A stretch of 15,331 nucleotides of DNA from VGXO01 sp964614695 (GCA_964614695.1 CAZTMB010000070.1:1-15331), one strand, 5' to 3'. Shown: positions 1 to 6,617, counted from the first letter of the stretch. Program-made: numbers and translations. The notes: generated by a model from the sequence alone, not told the origin.

Positions 1-2203
1 TGCAGTCGGGCGTGCCGTCGGAGTCGGAGTCCGAGTCGGCGACGCCGCATCCGCAGGCTCCGGGCGAGGTCTTGTTGGGATCGTTGGGGCAGAGGTCGTT
101 GCAGTCGGGCGTGCCGTCGGAGTCGGAGTCGAGGGCGCAGGGGTTCGCGTCCTGCGTGATCGAGAGCGTGGCGTCCGACGCAACGCCGTTGGAGATGGTG
201 ATCGTCGCGGCGCGAGCGATCGCCGTCGCGTTGCCGGCGACGGTGAACGAGAAGCCGCCGCTTCCGGTTCCTGCCCCGTTCGACACGACGAGCCACCCTT
301 GGCTCGATGAAGCGGTCCAGCCGCACGGCGATCCGGTCGTCACCGACGCGCTCACCGATCCGGACGACCCGGTGTGGCCGAAGGTGGTGGCCGTCGCGGA
401 AGCCGTGAGCGTGTCGCAGGGGCTGTCCGGAGTCACGCCGAAGAGCACGACGCGGACGTTCGCGTAGGTCACCGCGGACGATCCGGACCAGCCGTTCTTG
501 ATCTTGAACTGAAGCGGACCGCTCGCCGGCAGGGCAAGCGAGCCGGGCATGCCGTCGGCGTACACGCCGCTCGCGGCGGAGCCCGCGCCGTCGTAGCTCC
601 ACGCGCCGACGCTCGGGTACCCGAGGGAGCTGTTGAATCCGCCGGCCTGGATGCCCGAGGTCCCGTTGAAGAACCCGGCGCACATGTCCGAGGCCCACGA
701 GTCGCCGCCGCCGGTGAAATCCATCGCGACGGCGAAGCCCGTCATCGTGCCGGTGTAGCCCGAGAGCGAAACGGTCGCGGTCTGGCCGCCGCTCAGCGTG
801 AAGGACCCGACATCGAAGATGGCGCCGTTGCAGTCGATGGTGCCGTCGTTGTTCCAGTCGATGTCGAGCGATCCGCACCCGCAGGCCGAGGACGAGGCGG
901 TCTGGTAGGGATCGTTCGGGCACGCGTCGTTGCAGTCGAACGAGCCGTCGCCGTCGCTGTCGACATCGGGCGAGCCGCAGCCGCAGGCGCCGGGCGAAGC
1001 CTTGTCGGGATCGCTCGGGCATCCGTCACAGGCGTCGCCCACGCCGTCGCCGTCGCCGTCGGCCTGATCCGGGTTGGCGGTGCTCGGGCAGTTGTCGCTC
1101 GAGTTGGGGACGCCGTCGCCGTCGCTGTCGGCGGTTCCGCCGCACGCCTCGCACGGGAGCAGCGATCGATAGTGCATGATCGTGCAGCGGACCCGACGGG
1201 CCTGCTGCTGCGTGAACTGGTTCATGCAGCCGTCGTCGGTGTAGTTCATGTAGTTGGCGAGCGGATCCGGAGTCGAGCAGCTCGAGGCGCTTCCGGGGCA
1301 GCCGTAGTTGGGGCTCTGCTGCGGGTTGGTGTCGCAGATGGTGTCGCCGGTCGAATTGCAGCTCGACGTTCCGCATCCGCCGTCGAAGGTGTGCAGCAGC
1401 CCGAAGTAGTGGCCGACCTCGTGGGTCAAGGTGCGACCGAGATTGAACGGCGCCTCGGCGGTGTCGCAGTTCCCGAACGCGCTCCAGAGGCAGACCACCC
1501 GATCGGAGAGGGAGCCGGGCGAACCTTCATGCGGCAGGTAGGGGACGTAGCCCAGCGCGCCGCCGGCGGTGTTGGTGTAGATGTTGATGTAGCGGGTCGG
1601 ATCCCACGCCAGCGAGTTCCAGTAGGAGCCGCCGTCGTTGAACCAAGTGTCGTTGTTGGAGTAGGTGATGCCGCTCGTCGCCGAACCGCTCGGATCCGTC
1701 TCGGCGAGGAAGAACTCCACGCGAACGTCGTAGCCCTCCTCCCCGTTGGACCCGAGGATCGCCCGAAAGTCCTCGTTGAGGATGTCGATCTGGTTCTGGA
1801 CGCACGCCGCGGAGATGTTGCCCTGCGTTCCGGCGGTGTTGCGGATGACGTGGACCACCACGGGAATCCGGTAGAGCGTGCCGACGCTCGGCTCGTACTC
1901 GCCGGCGGGATTGGTGGAGTTGCCGCAGTCCGCCGGCGATCCGAAGAGCGACTGCTGGCCTGGCACTTCGCCACCTTCCCCGTCGTCCCGAGTCGGCGAG
2001 GGAGTTCCGCAGCGCATGCCGAAGGCGCGAAAGACCGGCGAGCGGAAGTAGTCGCCCCAGCTCTCGTAGGACTTGTCGCCTTCGACCACGACTCGACCCG
2101 CGTCGTCCTGCCAGACCCGTGGTCGATCGTCGCGCTGCGCATGCGCGGAGCCGAGGACTGATCCAACGGCGAGGACCGCTGCCAACACGCGTGAGCCGTT
2201 CAT
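1..2203 (-). CDS. Secreted M43 (pappalysin/cytophagalysin-type) zinc metalloprotease with TSP3-like repeats, 3' end outside window
   Basis: The gene reads minus-strand from ATG at 2203 and stays open to the left edge, giving 734 complete codons with no stop. The N-terminus (MNGSRVLAAVLAVGSVLGSAHA|Q) is a clear Sec signal peptide, likely cut after residue 22. HEVGHYFGLLH at residues 261-271 is the extended metzincin zinc motif followed by TFDGGC, and NYMNY at 317-321 is the Met-turn; both fit family M43. Residues about 358-457 carry Asp-rich Ca-binding TSP3-like repeats with Cys pairs. Residues about 458-590 look like a Gly/Ser-rich beta domain, perhaps P-domain-like. About 590-680 resembles a BACON/Ig-like domain (CGWTASSSQGWL core). 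Near-identical 33-residue TSP3-like units then run off the edge. A GAGGA lies six bases before the ATG. It probably acts outside the cell or at its surface, degrading protein. The catalytic call is firm; the accessory domains are inferred by eye. Confidence 0.92.
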   Translation of the reverse strand, partial: MNGSRVLAAVLAVGSVLGSAHAQRDDRPRVWQDDAGRVVVEGDKSYESWGDYFRSPVFRAFGMRCGTPSPTRDDGEGGEVPGQQSLFGSPADCGNSTNPAGEYEPSVGTLYRIPVVVHVIRNTAGTQGNISAACVQNQIDILNEDFRAILGSNGEEGYDVRVEFFLAETDPSGSATSGITYSNNDTWFNDGGSYWNSLAWDPTRYINIYTNTAGGALGYVPYLPHEGSPGSLSDRVVCLWSAFGNCDTAEAPFNLGRTLTHEVGHYFGLLHTFDGGCGTSSCNSTGDTICDTNPQQSPNYGCPGSASSCSTPDPLANYMNYTDDGCMNQFTQQQARRVRCTIMHYRSLLPCEACGGTADSDGDGVPNSSDNCPSTANPDQADGDGDGVGDACDGCPSDPDKASPGACGCGSPDVDSDGDGSFDCNDACPNDPYQTASSSACGCGSLDIDWNNDGTIDCNGAIFDVGSFTLSGGQTATVSLSGYTGTMTGFAVAMDFTGGGDSWASDMCAGFFNGTSGIQAGGFNSSLGYPSVGAWSYDGAGSAASGVYADGMPGSLALPASGPLQFKIKNGWSGSSAVTYANVRVVLFGVTPDSPCDTLTASATATTFGHTGSSGSVSASVTTGSPCGWTASSSQGWLVVSNGAGTGSGGFSFTVAGNATAIARAATITISNGVASDATLSITQDANPCALDSDSDGTPDCNDLCPNDPNKTSPGACGCGVADSDSDSDGTPDC
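2..136 (-). repeat. Tandem 99-bp (33-residue) TSP3-like units at the left edge
   Basis: The 30 bases starting at 2 and at 101 are identical, so the period is 99 bases, or 33 codons in the protease frame. The encoded unit contains DSDSDGTPDC, a NDLCPNDPNK segment and GACGCG. The acidic stretches are typical calcium ligands of thrombospondin type-3-like repeats. Diverged units of the same type occur between about 832 and 1130. The near-identity of the edge copies points to recent tandem duplication, and copy number may vary beyond the window. Confidence 0.75.
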
Positions 2204-2492
2204 GGGGGATCCTCGGTTCGATCGCGGGCGGGCGTCCCCGAACCGACGTTGGTTCGAGGCGGGTCGCATTCGGACTTCGAGACCGGGCCCCACTGATCTC
2301 GAGGCACCCTAAGGGCAAGTTCAACCGGACCTGCTGAGGAGTTGTCCTCCTTGTCGGACTGCGGGCGTCGAACTGGCCCGGCCGCGACGGCGCTCGCCGC
2401 GACGCTTGAGTCGGATGCAAGATCGGTCGGTGCTGCGGATGGAGCCGGATCCGACGTCTTCCATGCGCTCGTCGAGCAGTCCCGGTCTCGGC
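2204..2492. other. Intergenic region upstream of the M43 protease; no gene seen
   Basis: This 289-base gap separates the M16 stop from the protease start on the same strand. It contains one short inverted repeat, CGAACC at 2239-2244 and GGTTCG at 2251-2256 with a six-base spacer, lying 36-53 bases before the protease ATG. This could be a leader hairpin or an operator. I found no convincing -35/-10 pair and no supported small ORF. Confidence 0.5.
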
Positions 2493-3743
2493 TCAGGAGG
2501 CCTCAGGACCGAGGCTCACCTCGGTGCGGTTCTCGATCCAGGCGGCATCGAGCCTTGCTCGCGCGAACGCCCGCAGCCGATCGAGATCGACCTCCGCCGC
2601 CTCGCGAGCGATCTCCGCCAGCGAGCGCGGCTGCCCGAGTCGATCGACGTCGCTCGCGAGCTGGGCGGCTCGCGAGGAGGTGCTCTCGCTCTGCACCAGC
2701 AGCGAACGACGAAGCGCCACCGACGCGCGGCGGAACTCCGCTTCGTCGATGCCGTTCGAGATCCCGTCGAGTCCGTCGAGGATCAACTGCCGGCTCTCCG
2801 CGATCCGCTGCGGCGTGCTGCCGGCGTAGATCGAGACGACGCCCCGGTCGCGGCCCATCGTCGCGGACGCGGCGACCGAGTAGCAGAGGCCGCGCTTCTC
2901 GCGGAGTTCGACGAACAGCCGGCTCGACGAACCGCCACCGAGGATGCGGATCGCGAGCGCCCACGCCGCGGCATCGGGATCGCGAGCCGGCGGCGCGTCG
3001 AGCGCCATGCCCAGATGCACCTGCGCGGAGTCCTGGGGGATCCGCGTGGTGCCGCGCGGGGCCGGTCCGAGTTCGCGGGGCTCGGGCGCGCGGCCCTCCC
3101 AACCCTCGAGCAGATCGATCAATCGATGCTCGATCGAGGACGGATCGACGCGCCCCGCGATCGCGAGGATCGCGCCCCCGGGCCGCACATCCCGCTGCCA
3201 TCGCTCGAGCAGGTGCCCGATGCGGATCGACCGCAGGCCGTTCGAGTCGCCGAAGCCGGTTCGGTTGAAGGGAGAGGGATGGTGCCGCTCGGCGAGCCTG
3301 AGCATGGCGAGTCGCTGCGGCTCGTCCTCGAGGCTCTCGAGGGACTGAAGGCAGAGGCTCCGCACCGCGTCGAGCGCGTCGGCGGGAAGTCGCGGACGCC
3401 GAACCAGGTCCACCAGCAGCGGCAGTGCATCGTCGAGGCGGTCGCCGAGCATCGTGGCGCCGAGCCGCAGATGGCGGTTCCCGTTGGAGAGCGAACGTTG
3501 CACGCCGAGTCGGTCGAGCGCCTCGCTGAAGCCGCGGCTGTCGAGGTCGCCGCAGCCACGAAGCGCGAGTTCCGAGAGGATCGCCGCTTCACCCTGCCGC
3601 GAGGCGTCGTCACCGCTGTCGCCAAGCGGCAGCAACCACGAGACCGCGACCGAGGCGCAGGAAGGCATGGGTTCGACGATCACCGGCATGCCGCAGGGCA
3701 GGTCGAATCGTCGCGTCTCCGTTGCAGCATCGATCGTGGTCAA
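2493..3743 (-). CDS. M16-family (insulinase-like) peptidase homologue lacking the zinc-binding motif
   Basis: The protein has the two-part M16B layout at about 416 residues, the usual size for a single-repeat bacterial member. The C-terminal half carries the family signature GGGSSSRLF...LREKRGLCYSV (about residues 269-289), including the Arg and Tyr that bind substrate in active pairs. In the N-terminal half the position of the HxxEH zinc motif reads A-I-L-S-E (residues 54-58, bases 3570-3584), so both His and the catalytic Glu are absent. By analogy with known heterodimeric M16B enzymes it may be the non-catalytic subunit of a pair, but no active partner lies in the window. I chose TTG at 3743 because GAGGAGA sits four bases upstream and similarity-like sequence begins just after it; the upstream in-frame ATG at 3875 would add 44 residues that do not look like this family. 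No signal peptide is visible. Confidence 0.88.
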   Translation of the reverse strand: MTTIDAATETRRFDLPCGMPVIVEPMPSCASVAVSWLLPLGDSGDDASRQGEAAILSELALRGCGDLDSRGFSEALDRLGVQRSLSNGNRHLRLGATMLGDRLDDALPLLVDLVRRPRLPADALDAVRSLCLQSLESLEDEPQRLAMLRLAERHHPSPFNRTGFGDSNGLRSIRIGHLLERWQRDVRPGGAILAIAGRVDPSSIEHRLIDLLEGWEGRAPEPRELGPAPRGTTRIPQDSAQVHLGMALDAPPARDPDAAAWALAIRILGGGSSSRLFVELREKRGLCYSVAASATMGRDRGVVSIYAGSTPQRIAESRQLILDGLDGISNGIDEAEFRRASVALRRSLLVQSESTSSRAAQLASDVDRLGQPRSLAEIAREAAEVDLDRLRAFARARLDAAWIENRTEVSLGPEAS

Positions 3744-3747
3744 GGTC

Positions 3748-3754
3748 TCTCCTC
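3748..3754 (-). promoter_or_regulatory. Strong Shine-Dalgarno supporting the TTG start of the M16 gene
   Basis: On the minus strand GAGGAGA lies four bases before TTG at 3743. Nothing comparable precedes the upstream ATG at 3875, so this site decides the start. Confidence 0.6.
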
Positions 3755-3905
3755 GTGCAGGGCGCTCCGCTCCCGGTCGGAACGGGAGATCGGACTGTAT
3801 CCGCGGCTCTTGCCCATCTTGCCCGACCCGCACCATCGACGCGGATCGACTGAATGCAGCGGATGACGAATGCATCGAGGTGCGTCGATCGCCGATGCCC
3901 CCTGT

Positions 3906-3923
3906 TCCGGTGAATGAACCGGA
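3906..3923 (+). promoter_or_regulatory. Short hairpin overlapping the ribosome-binding site of the pseudopilin-like gene
   Basis: TCCGGT (3906-3911) and ACCGGA (3918-3923) can pair around a six-base loop. The 3' arm covers most of the GGAG at 3921-3924 that serves the ATG at 3932. Folding would hide the ribosome-binding site. A six-base-pair stem is common by chance in DNA this GC-rich, so the functional claim is weak. Confidence 0.25.
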
Positions 3924-3931
3924 GCACTGCC

Positions 3932-4393
3932 ATGCGACGACTGCTCGACCTCATCGCCCTTGGTGTCGTGATCGTGCTGCTGCTCGTGGCGGTGCTGCAC
4001 CTCAACCACCAGCGTCGTCGCGACGAGGCCGTGTCGGCGGCGAGGCTCGCGGTGGAGCGGATCCAGGCGGAGATCAATCTTCTTCAGGCGATCGGCAAGG
4101 CTGCGGATCGCCACGACGCCTCGCGAGGCGTCGATCCCACCTGGTTCGACGGCGAGTTGCCGTTGAATCCGCTGCTCGTCGAGCAGTCTCGATGGATGGA
4201 TGTGGCCACCGCCTCCGAGGCGATGCGACGCCACCCGCGGGTGTGGCAGGTCGAGGAGGGCGGGGATCAGGCGATGTTCTGGTACAACCCGATGCAGGGT
4301 GTGGTCCGCGCTCGCGTGCCTGCACAGCGATCGAAGGAACTCACCCGCGAGCTCTATGCCGAGGTCAACAACCTCGGCGCCGAGCTCGAGTGA
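3932..4393 (+). CDS. Small membrane-anchored pseudopilin-like hypothetical protein
   Basis: This 153-residue protein starts MRRLLDLIALGVVIVLLLVA, a basic N-terminus followed by one hydrophobic helix (residues about 5-24). A long amphipathic helix follows (about 27-60), then a globular part with DPTWFDGELPLNP and AMFWYNPMQGVVRARV. A single N-terminal helix feeding a long helix, and a 'W/YNP..G' segment, are reminiscent of type II secretion or type IV pseudopilins. It lacks the Gly/Phe-Glu prepilin cleavage signature, so that link is weak. I prefer ATG at 3932 because GGAG lies seven bases upstream; ATG at 3914 would add six residues. It is divergent from the M16 gene and has no partner genes beside it. 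The likely location is inner membrane with the C-terminal part periplasmic. Confidence 0.8.
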   Translation: MRRLLDLIALGVVIVLLLVAVLHLNHQRRRDEAVSAARLAVERIQAEINLLQAIGKAADRHDASRGVDPTWFDGELPLNPLLVEQSRWMDVATASEAMRRHPRVWQVEEGGDQAMFWYNPMQGVVRARVPAQRSKELTRELYAEVNNLGAELE

Positions 4394-4534
4394 GCTCCCT
4401 CGAGCCTTCGGCCGACCGATTCGCGACCACCGTGACCATCGGGTTCCCCGAGCGGGCGACGGCTCCCTGACGAGCCCGGCGTCCGCCCGGCATCCGCTCG
4501 ACGGCATGCGATCGCCGAGTCGGCGGCCGGACGC

Positions 4535-5272
4535 TCAATGTCCGAGGGTCTGCTCGAAGTCGTAGGGGCCGGGCGGGCGACCCGAGAGCCAGCAGACCGC
4601 TTCGATCGCGCCCTGTGCGAACACGTCGCGATCGAGCGCTCGATGGCTCACGAGGAGTTCCTCGTGCGGGGCGGTCAGGCGAAGTTCGTGCTCGCCGATC
4701 GTGTCCCCGGCTCGCACGGAGTGGATCCGTCCCGCCAGCCGATCGGAACCGGCCGCTTCGCGCAGGAGCTTGGCGAGCATGAGGGCGGTGCCCGAAGGCG
4801 CATCGCGCTTGCCTCGGCGATGCCGTTCGACGAGGTCGAAGTCCCACGACGCATCCGCCTCGGCGAGGGCTCGCACCAGGCCGCGAAGCATCGCGACGCC
4901 TCTCGAGAGGTTCGGCGCGATCATCACCGGGACTTTTTTTGCGGCTTGCTCCGCCGCCTCGAGGGTCGCCTTCGAGAGACCGGTCGTGCCGACGAGGACC
5001 GCCGCGCCGATCGACTCGGCGGCGGCGATCGCGGTCGCGGCGCCCTCGTCGCTCGAGACGTCGATCACCGCCGAAACCGCGATTTTTCCCGTGAGATTCA
5101 GCGGGTTGGCTCGGTGATGCATGGCCACGACCGAGACCCGCGGATCGGCCGCGGCCAGCGCCGCGATGCGCGTGCCGAGCCGTCCCGTCGAGCCGTTGAG
5201 TGCGATCCGGAGCGGAGCGTCGCGGCCGTCGGTCGGCAGGCCTTGTGGAGCAATTGAGTCAAGTCGCTTCAC
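4535..5272 (-). CDS. dapB: 4-hydroxy-tetrahydrodipicolinate reductase
   Basis: DapB reduces 4-hydroxy-tetrahydrodipicolinate with NAD(P)H in the diaminopimelate/lysine pathway, in the cytoplasm. Visible motifs in order: GSTGRLG dinucleotide loop (residues 27-33), LVGTTG (93-98), APNLSRGVAML (119-129), the active-site segment ERHRRGKRDAPSGTAL (149-164), and RAGDTIGEHEL (187-197). The 245-residue length is normal. H151 and K155 align with catalytic H159 and K163 of the E. coli enzyme, but the second His of the usual HH pair (H160) is Arg here (R152, bases 4817-4819). The start is GTG at 5272, with only a weak ribosome-binding site, and the start codon lies inside an eight-base-pair inverted repeat. 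About 20 residues precede the Rossmann fold, so a downstream start is possible. No other lysine-pathway gene is adjacent. Confidence 0.95.
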   Translation of the reverse strand: MKRLDSIAPQGLPTDGRDAPLRIALNGSTGRLGTRIAALAAADPRVSVVAMHHRANPLNLTGKIAVSAVIDVSSDEGAATAIAAAESIGAAVLVGTTGLSKATLEAAEQAAKKVPVMIAPNLSRGVAMLRGLVRALAEADASWDFDLVERHRRGKRDAPSGTALMLAKLLREAAGSDRLAGRIHSVRAGDTIGEHELRLTAPHEELLVSHRALDRDVFAQGAIEAVCWLSGRPPGPYDFEQTLGH

Positions 5273-5277
5273 AAGGC
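5240..5277 (-). promoter_or_regulatory. Inverted repeat enclosing the dapB start codon
   Basis: GCCTTGTG at 5240-5247 and CACAAGGC at 5270-5277 form a perfect eight-base-pair inverted repeat with a 22-base loop. On the dapB transcript the first arm contains the GTG start codon, so folding could hinder initiation. The right arm also overlaps the putative -35 element of the divergent histone-like gene. It could equally be a protein-binding palindrome or chance. Confidence 0.35.
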
Positions 5278-5296
5278 AACCCGATAACGCTACAAG
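5268..5296 (+). promoter_or_regulatory. Candidate sigma70-type promoter for the histone-like gene
   Basis: TTCACA (5268-5273, five of six to TTGACA) and TACAAG (5291-5296, four of six to TATAAT) are separated by exactly 17 bases. Transcription from here would give a leader of roughly 80 bases before the ATG at 5384. Planctomycete promoters are poorly defined, so this rests only on consensus resemblance and spacing. Confidence 0.35.
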
Positions 5297-5383
5297 TCGC
5301 TCATCGTGGGATTCCCGCTCCCGTTACGCTGGCGGGTCTCCCTTCACTCCGACACGAGAGCGTAACAACAAGGAAAGCCAGTC

Positions 5384-5554
5384 ATGGCGAAGAAGAAGAA
5401 GGCCGCGAAGAAGGTCGCGAAGAAGGCGACCAAGAAGGCTGCGAAGAAGACCGCCAAGAAGGCCGCCAAGAAGACGGCTCGCAAGGTCGCGAAGAAGGCC
5501 GCCACCAAGGCGCCGCGGCGCAAGGTCGCCCGCAAGAAGGGTGCCCGCCGCTAA
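5384..5554 (+). CDS. Lys/Ala-rich histone H1-like DNA-binding protein (56 aa)
   Basis: The 56-residue protein begins MAKKKKAAKKVAKKATKK and consists almost entirely of repeated KKAA/KKTA/KKVA units ending in an Arg-rich tail (KVARKKGARR). It contains no acidic or aromatic residue. This is the composition of bacterial histone H1-like proteins (the C-terminal tail of eukaryotic H1, chlamydial Hc1/Hc2, AlgP-type tails), which bind and compact DNA through charge. A good ribosome-binding site (AAGGAAAG at 5370-5377) is six bases before the ATG, and a strong terminator follows 54 bases after the stop, so it looks like a separately expressed single gene. Long minus-strand reading frames across it are shadows of the repetitive codons. 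The nucleoid role is inferred from composition. An RNA-binding or polyanion-binding role would look the same. Confidence 0.9.
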   Translation: MAKKKKAAKKVAKKATKKAAKKTAKKAAKKTARKVAKKAATKAPRRKVARKKGARR

Positions 5555-5608
5555 TCGCAGCGGAACAACGCGGCGGAATCGAACCACGGTTCCGCCGGCA
5601 CGAGCCGA

Positions 5609-5647
5609 GAGGCCGAAGCGAGCAATCGCTTCGGCCTCCGTGCTTTT
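5609..5647 (+). terminator. Rho-independent terminator after the histone-like gene
   Basis: GAGGCCGAAGCGA (5609-5621) and its exact reverse complement (5626-5638) form a perfect 13-base-pair stem with a GCAA tetraloop, followed within a few bases by TTTT at 5644-5647. It lies 54 bases after the histone-like stop and 175 bases before the ferredoxin start. This is the clearest terminator in the window, and its stable tetraloop fits an abundant transcript. Confidence 0.88.
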
Positions 5648-5822
5648 GGACCCGTTCGGACGAAGCGGCCGATCCGACCCCTCCCGGTCGCGAACGGCTC
5701 GTCTCGGCGAGCGTTCCCGAGGCGCCCGCCTCGTCCGCCAAGATCACTATGCTTCCCACCCCGTCGGGACCCCGTCCGGTCCCGTCCGTCAGCACCCTCG
5801 AATCACCGACGGAGCGAGCCCC

Positions 5823-6086
5823 ATGGCCCACGTCATTGCGGAACCCTGCATCGGCACCAAGGACACCTCGTGCGTCGACGTCTGCCCCGTCGACTGCATC
5901 CATCCCGCCAAGGGCGAGGGGGCCTTCGAGGGCGCCACGCAGTTGTTCATCGATCCCGACACCTGCATCGACTGCGGCCTGTGCGTCGACGAGTGCCCCG
6001 TCCAGGCGATCTTCCCGGAGGAGGATCTGCCGGAGGAATGGCGGAAGTACATCCAGATCAATCGCGACTTCTACAAGCAGGCCTGA
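5823..6086 (+). CDS. fdxA: 7Fe (3Fe-4S/4Fe-4S) ferredoxin
   Basis: This 87-residue low-potential electron carrier closely follows the Azotobacter FdI / FdxA pattern. Cys residues are at 9, 17, 21, 25, 48, 51, 54 and 58. By correspondence with Azotobacter FdI, C9, C17 and C58 would hold the [3Fe-4S] cluster and C21, C48, C51 and C54 the [4Fe-4S] cluster. The position equivalent to the extra Cys11 of FdI is Thr12 here. The tail PEEDLPEEWRKYIQINRDFYKQA is typical of the family, although shorter than in FdI. GGAG lies ten bases before the ATG. It is soluble and cytoplasmic. No oxidoreductase is adjacent, so the redox partner cannot be named. The upstream terminator separates it from the histone-like gene, and a hairpin overlaps its stop codon. 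Confidence 0.95.
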   Translation: MAHVIAEPCIGTKDTSCVDVCPVDCIHPAKGEGAFEGATQLFIDPDTCIDCGLCVDECPVQAIFPEEDLPEEWRKYIQINRDFYKQA

Positions 6087-6099
6087 GCTCGCTCAGGCC
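6080..6099. terminator. Hairpin shared by two convergent gene ends
   Basis: GGCCTGAGC (6080-6088) and GCTCAGGCC (6091-6099) form an inverted repeat spanning the ferredoxin stop (6084-6086) and the stop of the opposite gene (6093-6095). The outer eight pairs can close a four-base loop. There is no T-tract on either side. It may act as a bidirectional transcript end or as an mRNA 3' stabiliser. Confidence 0.45.
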
Positions 6100-6497
6100 G
6101 CGGCCGAGGCGGCCCGTTCGACGCCCGCAGGCGCGTCGGCCCGCTCGGTGAAGTCCTCGGCGCGGCCTCGAAGGTCGACCGAACTGCGAAGCGTCTTCCG
6201 ATAGCCGAGCTTCCGGACCACCTCGAGGACGTCGGTCCAGTTCGGGAACGCCTTGCCGTTGACCCGCTTGAACTCCTCGATCGCGACGAGGAAGAGGAAC
6301 TGCTCGCGGTTCATCTCGCCCTCTTCGGCGGCGCGGACGAAGTCGCTCAGCCGCCGGCCGGGTCCGCGTCGCCGCTCGAGATGGGTCTCCGACGCGGGCG
6401 AGAGCAGGCGGCGATCTTCGCCGCGGCGTCGCTCGACCGCGGGCGACTCGTCCGCATCGTCGTGTCGGGTTCCGTGGCTGTTGACGGGGTCGGTCAT
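6093..6497 (-). CDS. Conserved hypothetical protein with Arg-rich N-terminus
   Basis: The 134-residue protein starts MTDPVNSHGTRHDDADESPA. Residues about 28-55 are strongly basic and include ERRRGEDRRL and ERRRGPGRRL, two similar basic motifs. A well-ordered segment then includes EEGEMNREQFLFLVAIEEFKR and NWTDVLEVVRKLGYRKT, which looks like a small helical domain, before an Ala-rich end. I recall this segment as common in planctomycete hypotheticals but know no function; the N-terminal Arg motifs faintly recall PilZ-type RxxxR sequences, with no PilZ barrel to support that. There is no signal peptide or membrane helix, so it is probably cytoplasmic. ATG at 6497 is chosen because GAGGAGA lies five bases upstream; the frame remains open farther upstream but reads antisense to the next gene. 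It converges with the ferredoxin gene. Confidence 0.82.
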   Translation of the reverse strand: MTDPVNSHGTRHDDADESPAVERRRGEDRRLLSPASETHLERRRGPGRRLSDFVRAAEEGEMNREQFLFLVAIEEFKRVNGKAFPNWTDVLEVVRKLGYRKTLRSSVDLRGRAEDFTERADAPAGVERAASAAA

Positions 6498-6502
6498 CGA
6501 CT

Positions 6503-6509
6503 TCTCCTC
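6503..6509 (-). promoter_or_regulatory. Strong Shine-Dalgarno fixing the start of the 134-residue hypothetical
   Basis: GAGGAGA on the minus strand is five bases before ATG at 6497. It rules against the much longer open frame that would start at 6992 and run antisense to the neighbouring membrane-protein gene. Confidence 0.7.
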
Positions 6510-6617
6510 GGAGATCGGGCCGGCGAAGTGGCGGTGAAGCCGCAGCGCGGACCGATACACTCGTTCCGTCGAGGCGATCGGCGGATCGACCCGCTGTCTG
6601 ACCCCGTTGGTGAACGG

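Noticed and set aside
374..2161. A 595-codon plus-strand open frame
   Set aside because: It is antisense to the M43 protease, which has a signal peptide, zinc motif and Met-turn. The plus-frame product is Arg/Ala/Val-rich with no domain, as expected of a shadow in GC-rich DNA.
2508..2525. ACCGAGG/CCTCGGT hairpin at the M16 gene end as a terminator
   Set aside because: It lies inside the last codons and has no T-tract.
2406..3866. A 486-codon plus-strand open frame
   Set aside because: It is antisense to the M16 gene, whose family signature is unmistakable; the plus product has no recognisable domain.
4384..4405. GCTCGAG/CTCGAGC hairpin after the pseudopilin-like gene as a terminator
   Set aside because: It is a seven-base-pair stem without a T-tract, and CTCGAG-type words are very frequent in this DNA, so chance is likely.
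5324..5587. Leu/Arg-rich minus-strand frames across the histone-like gene, resembling a membrane protein
   Set aside because: They are the complement of repeated AAG and GCC codons. The plus strand has a ribosome-binding site, start and terminator.
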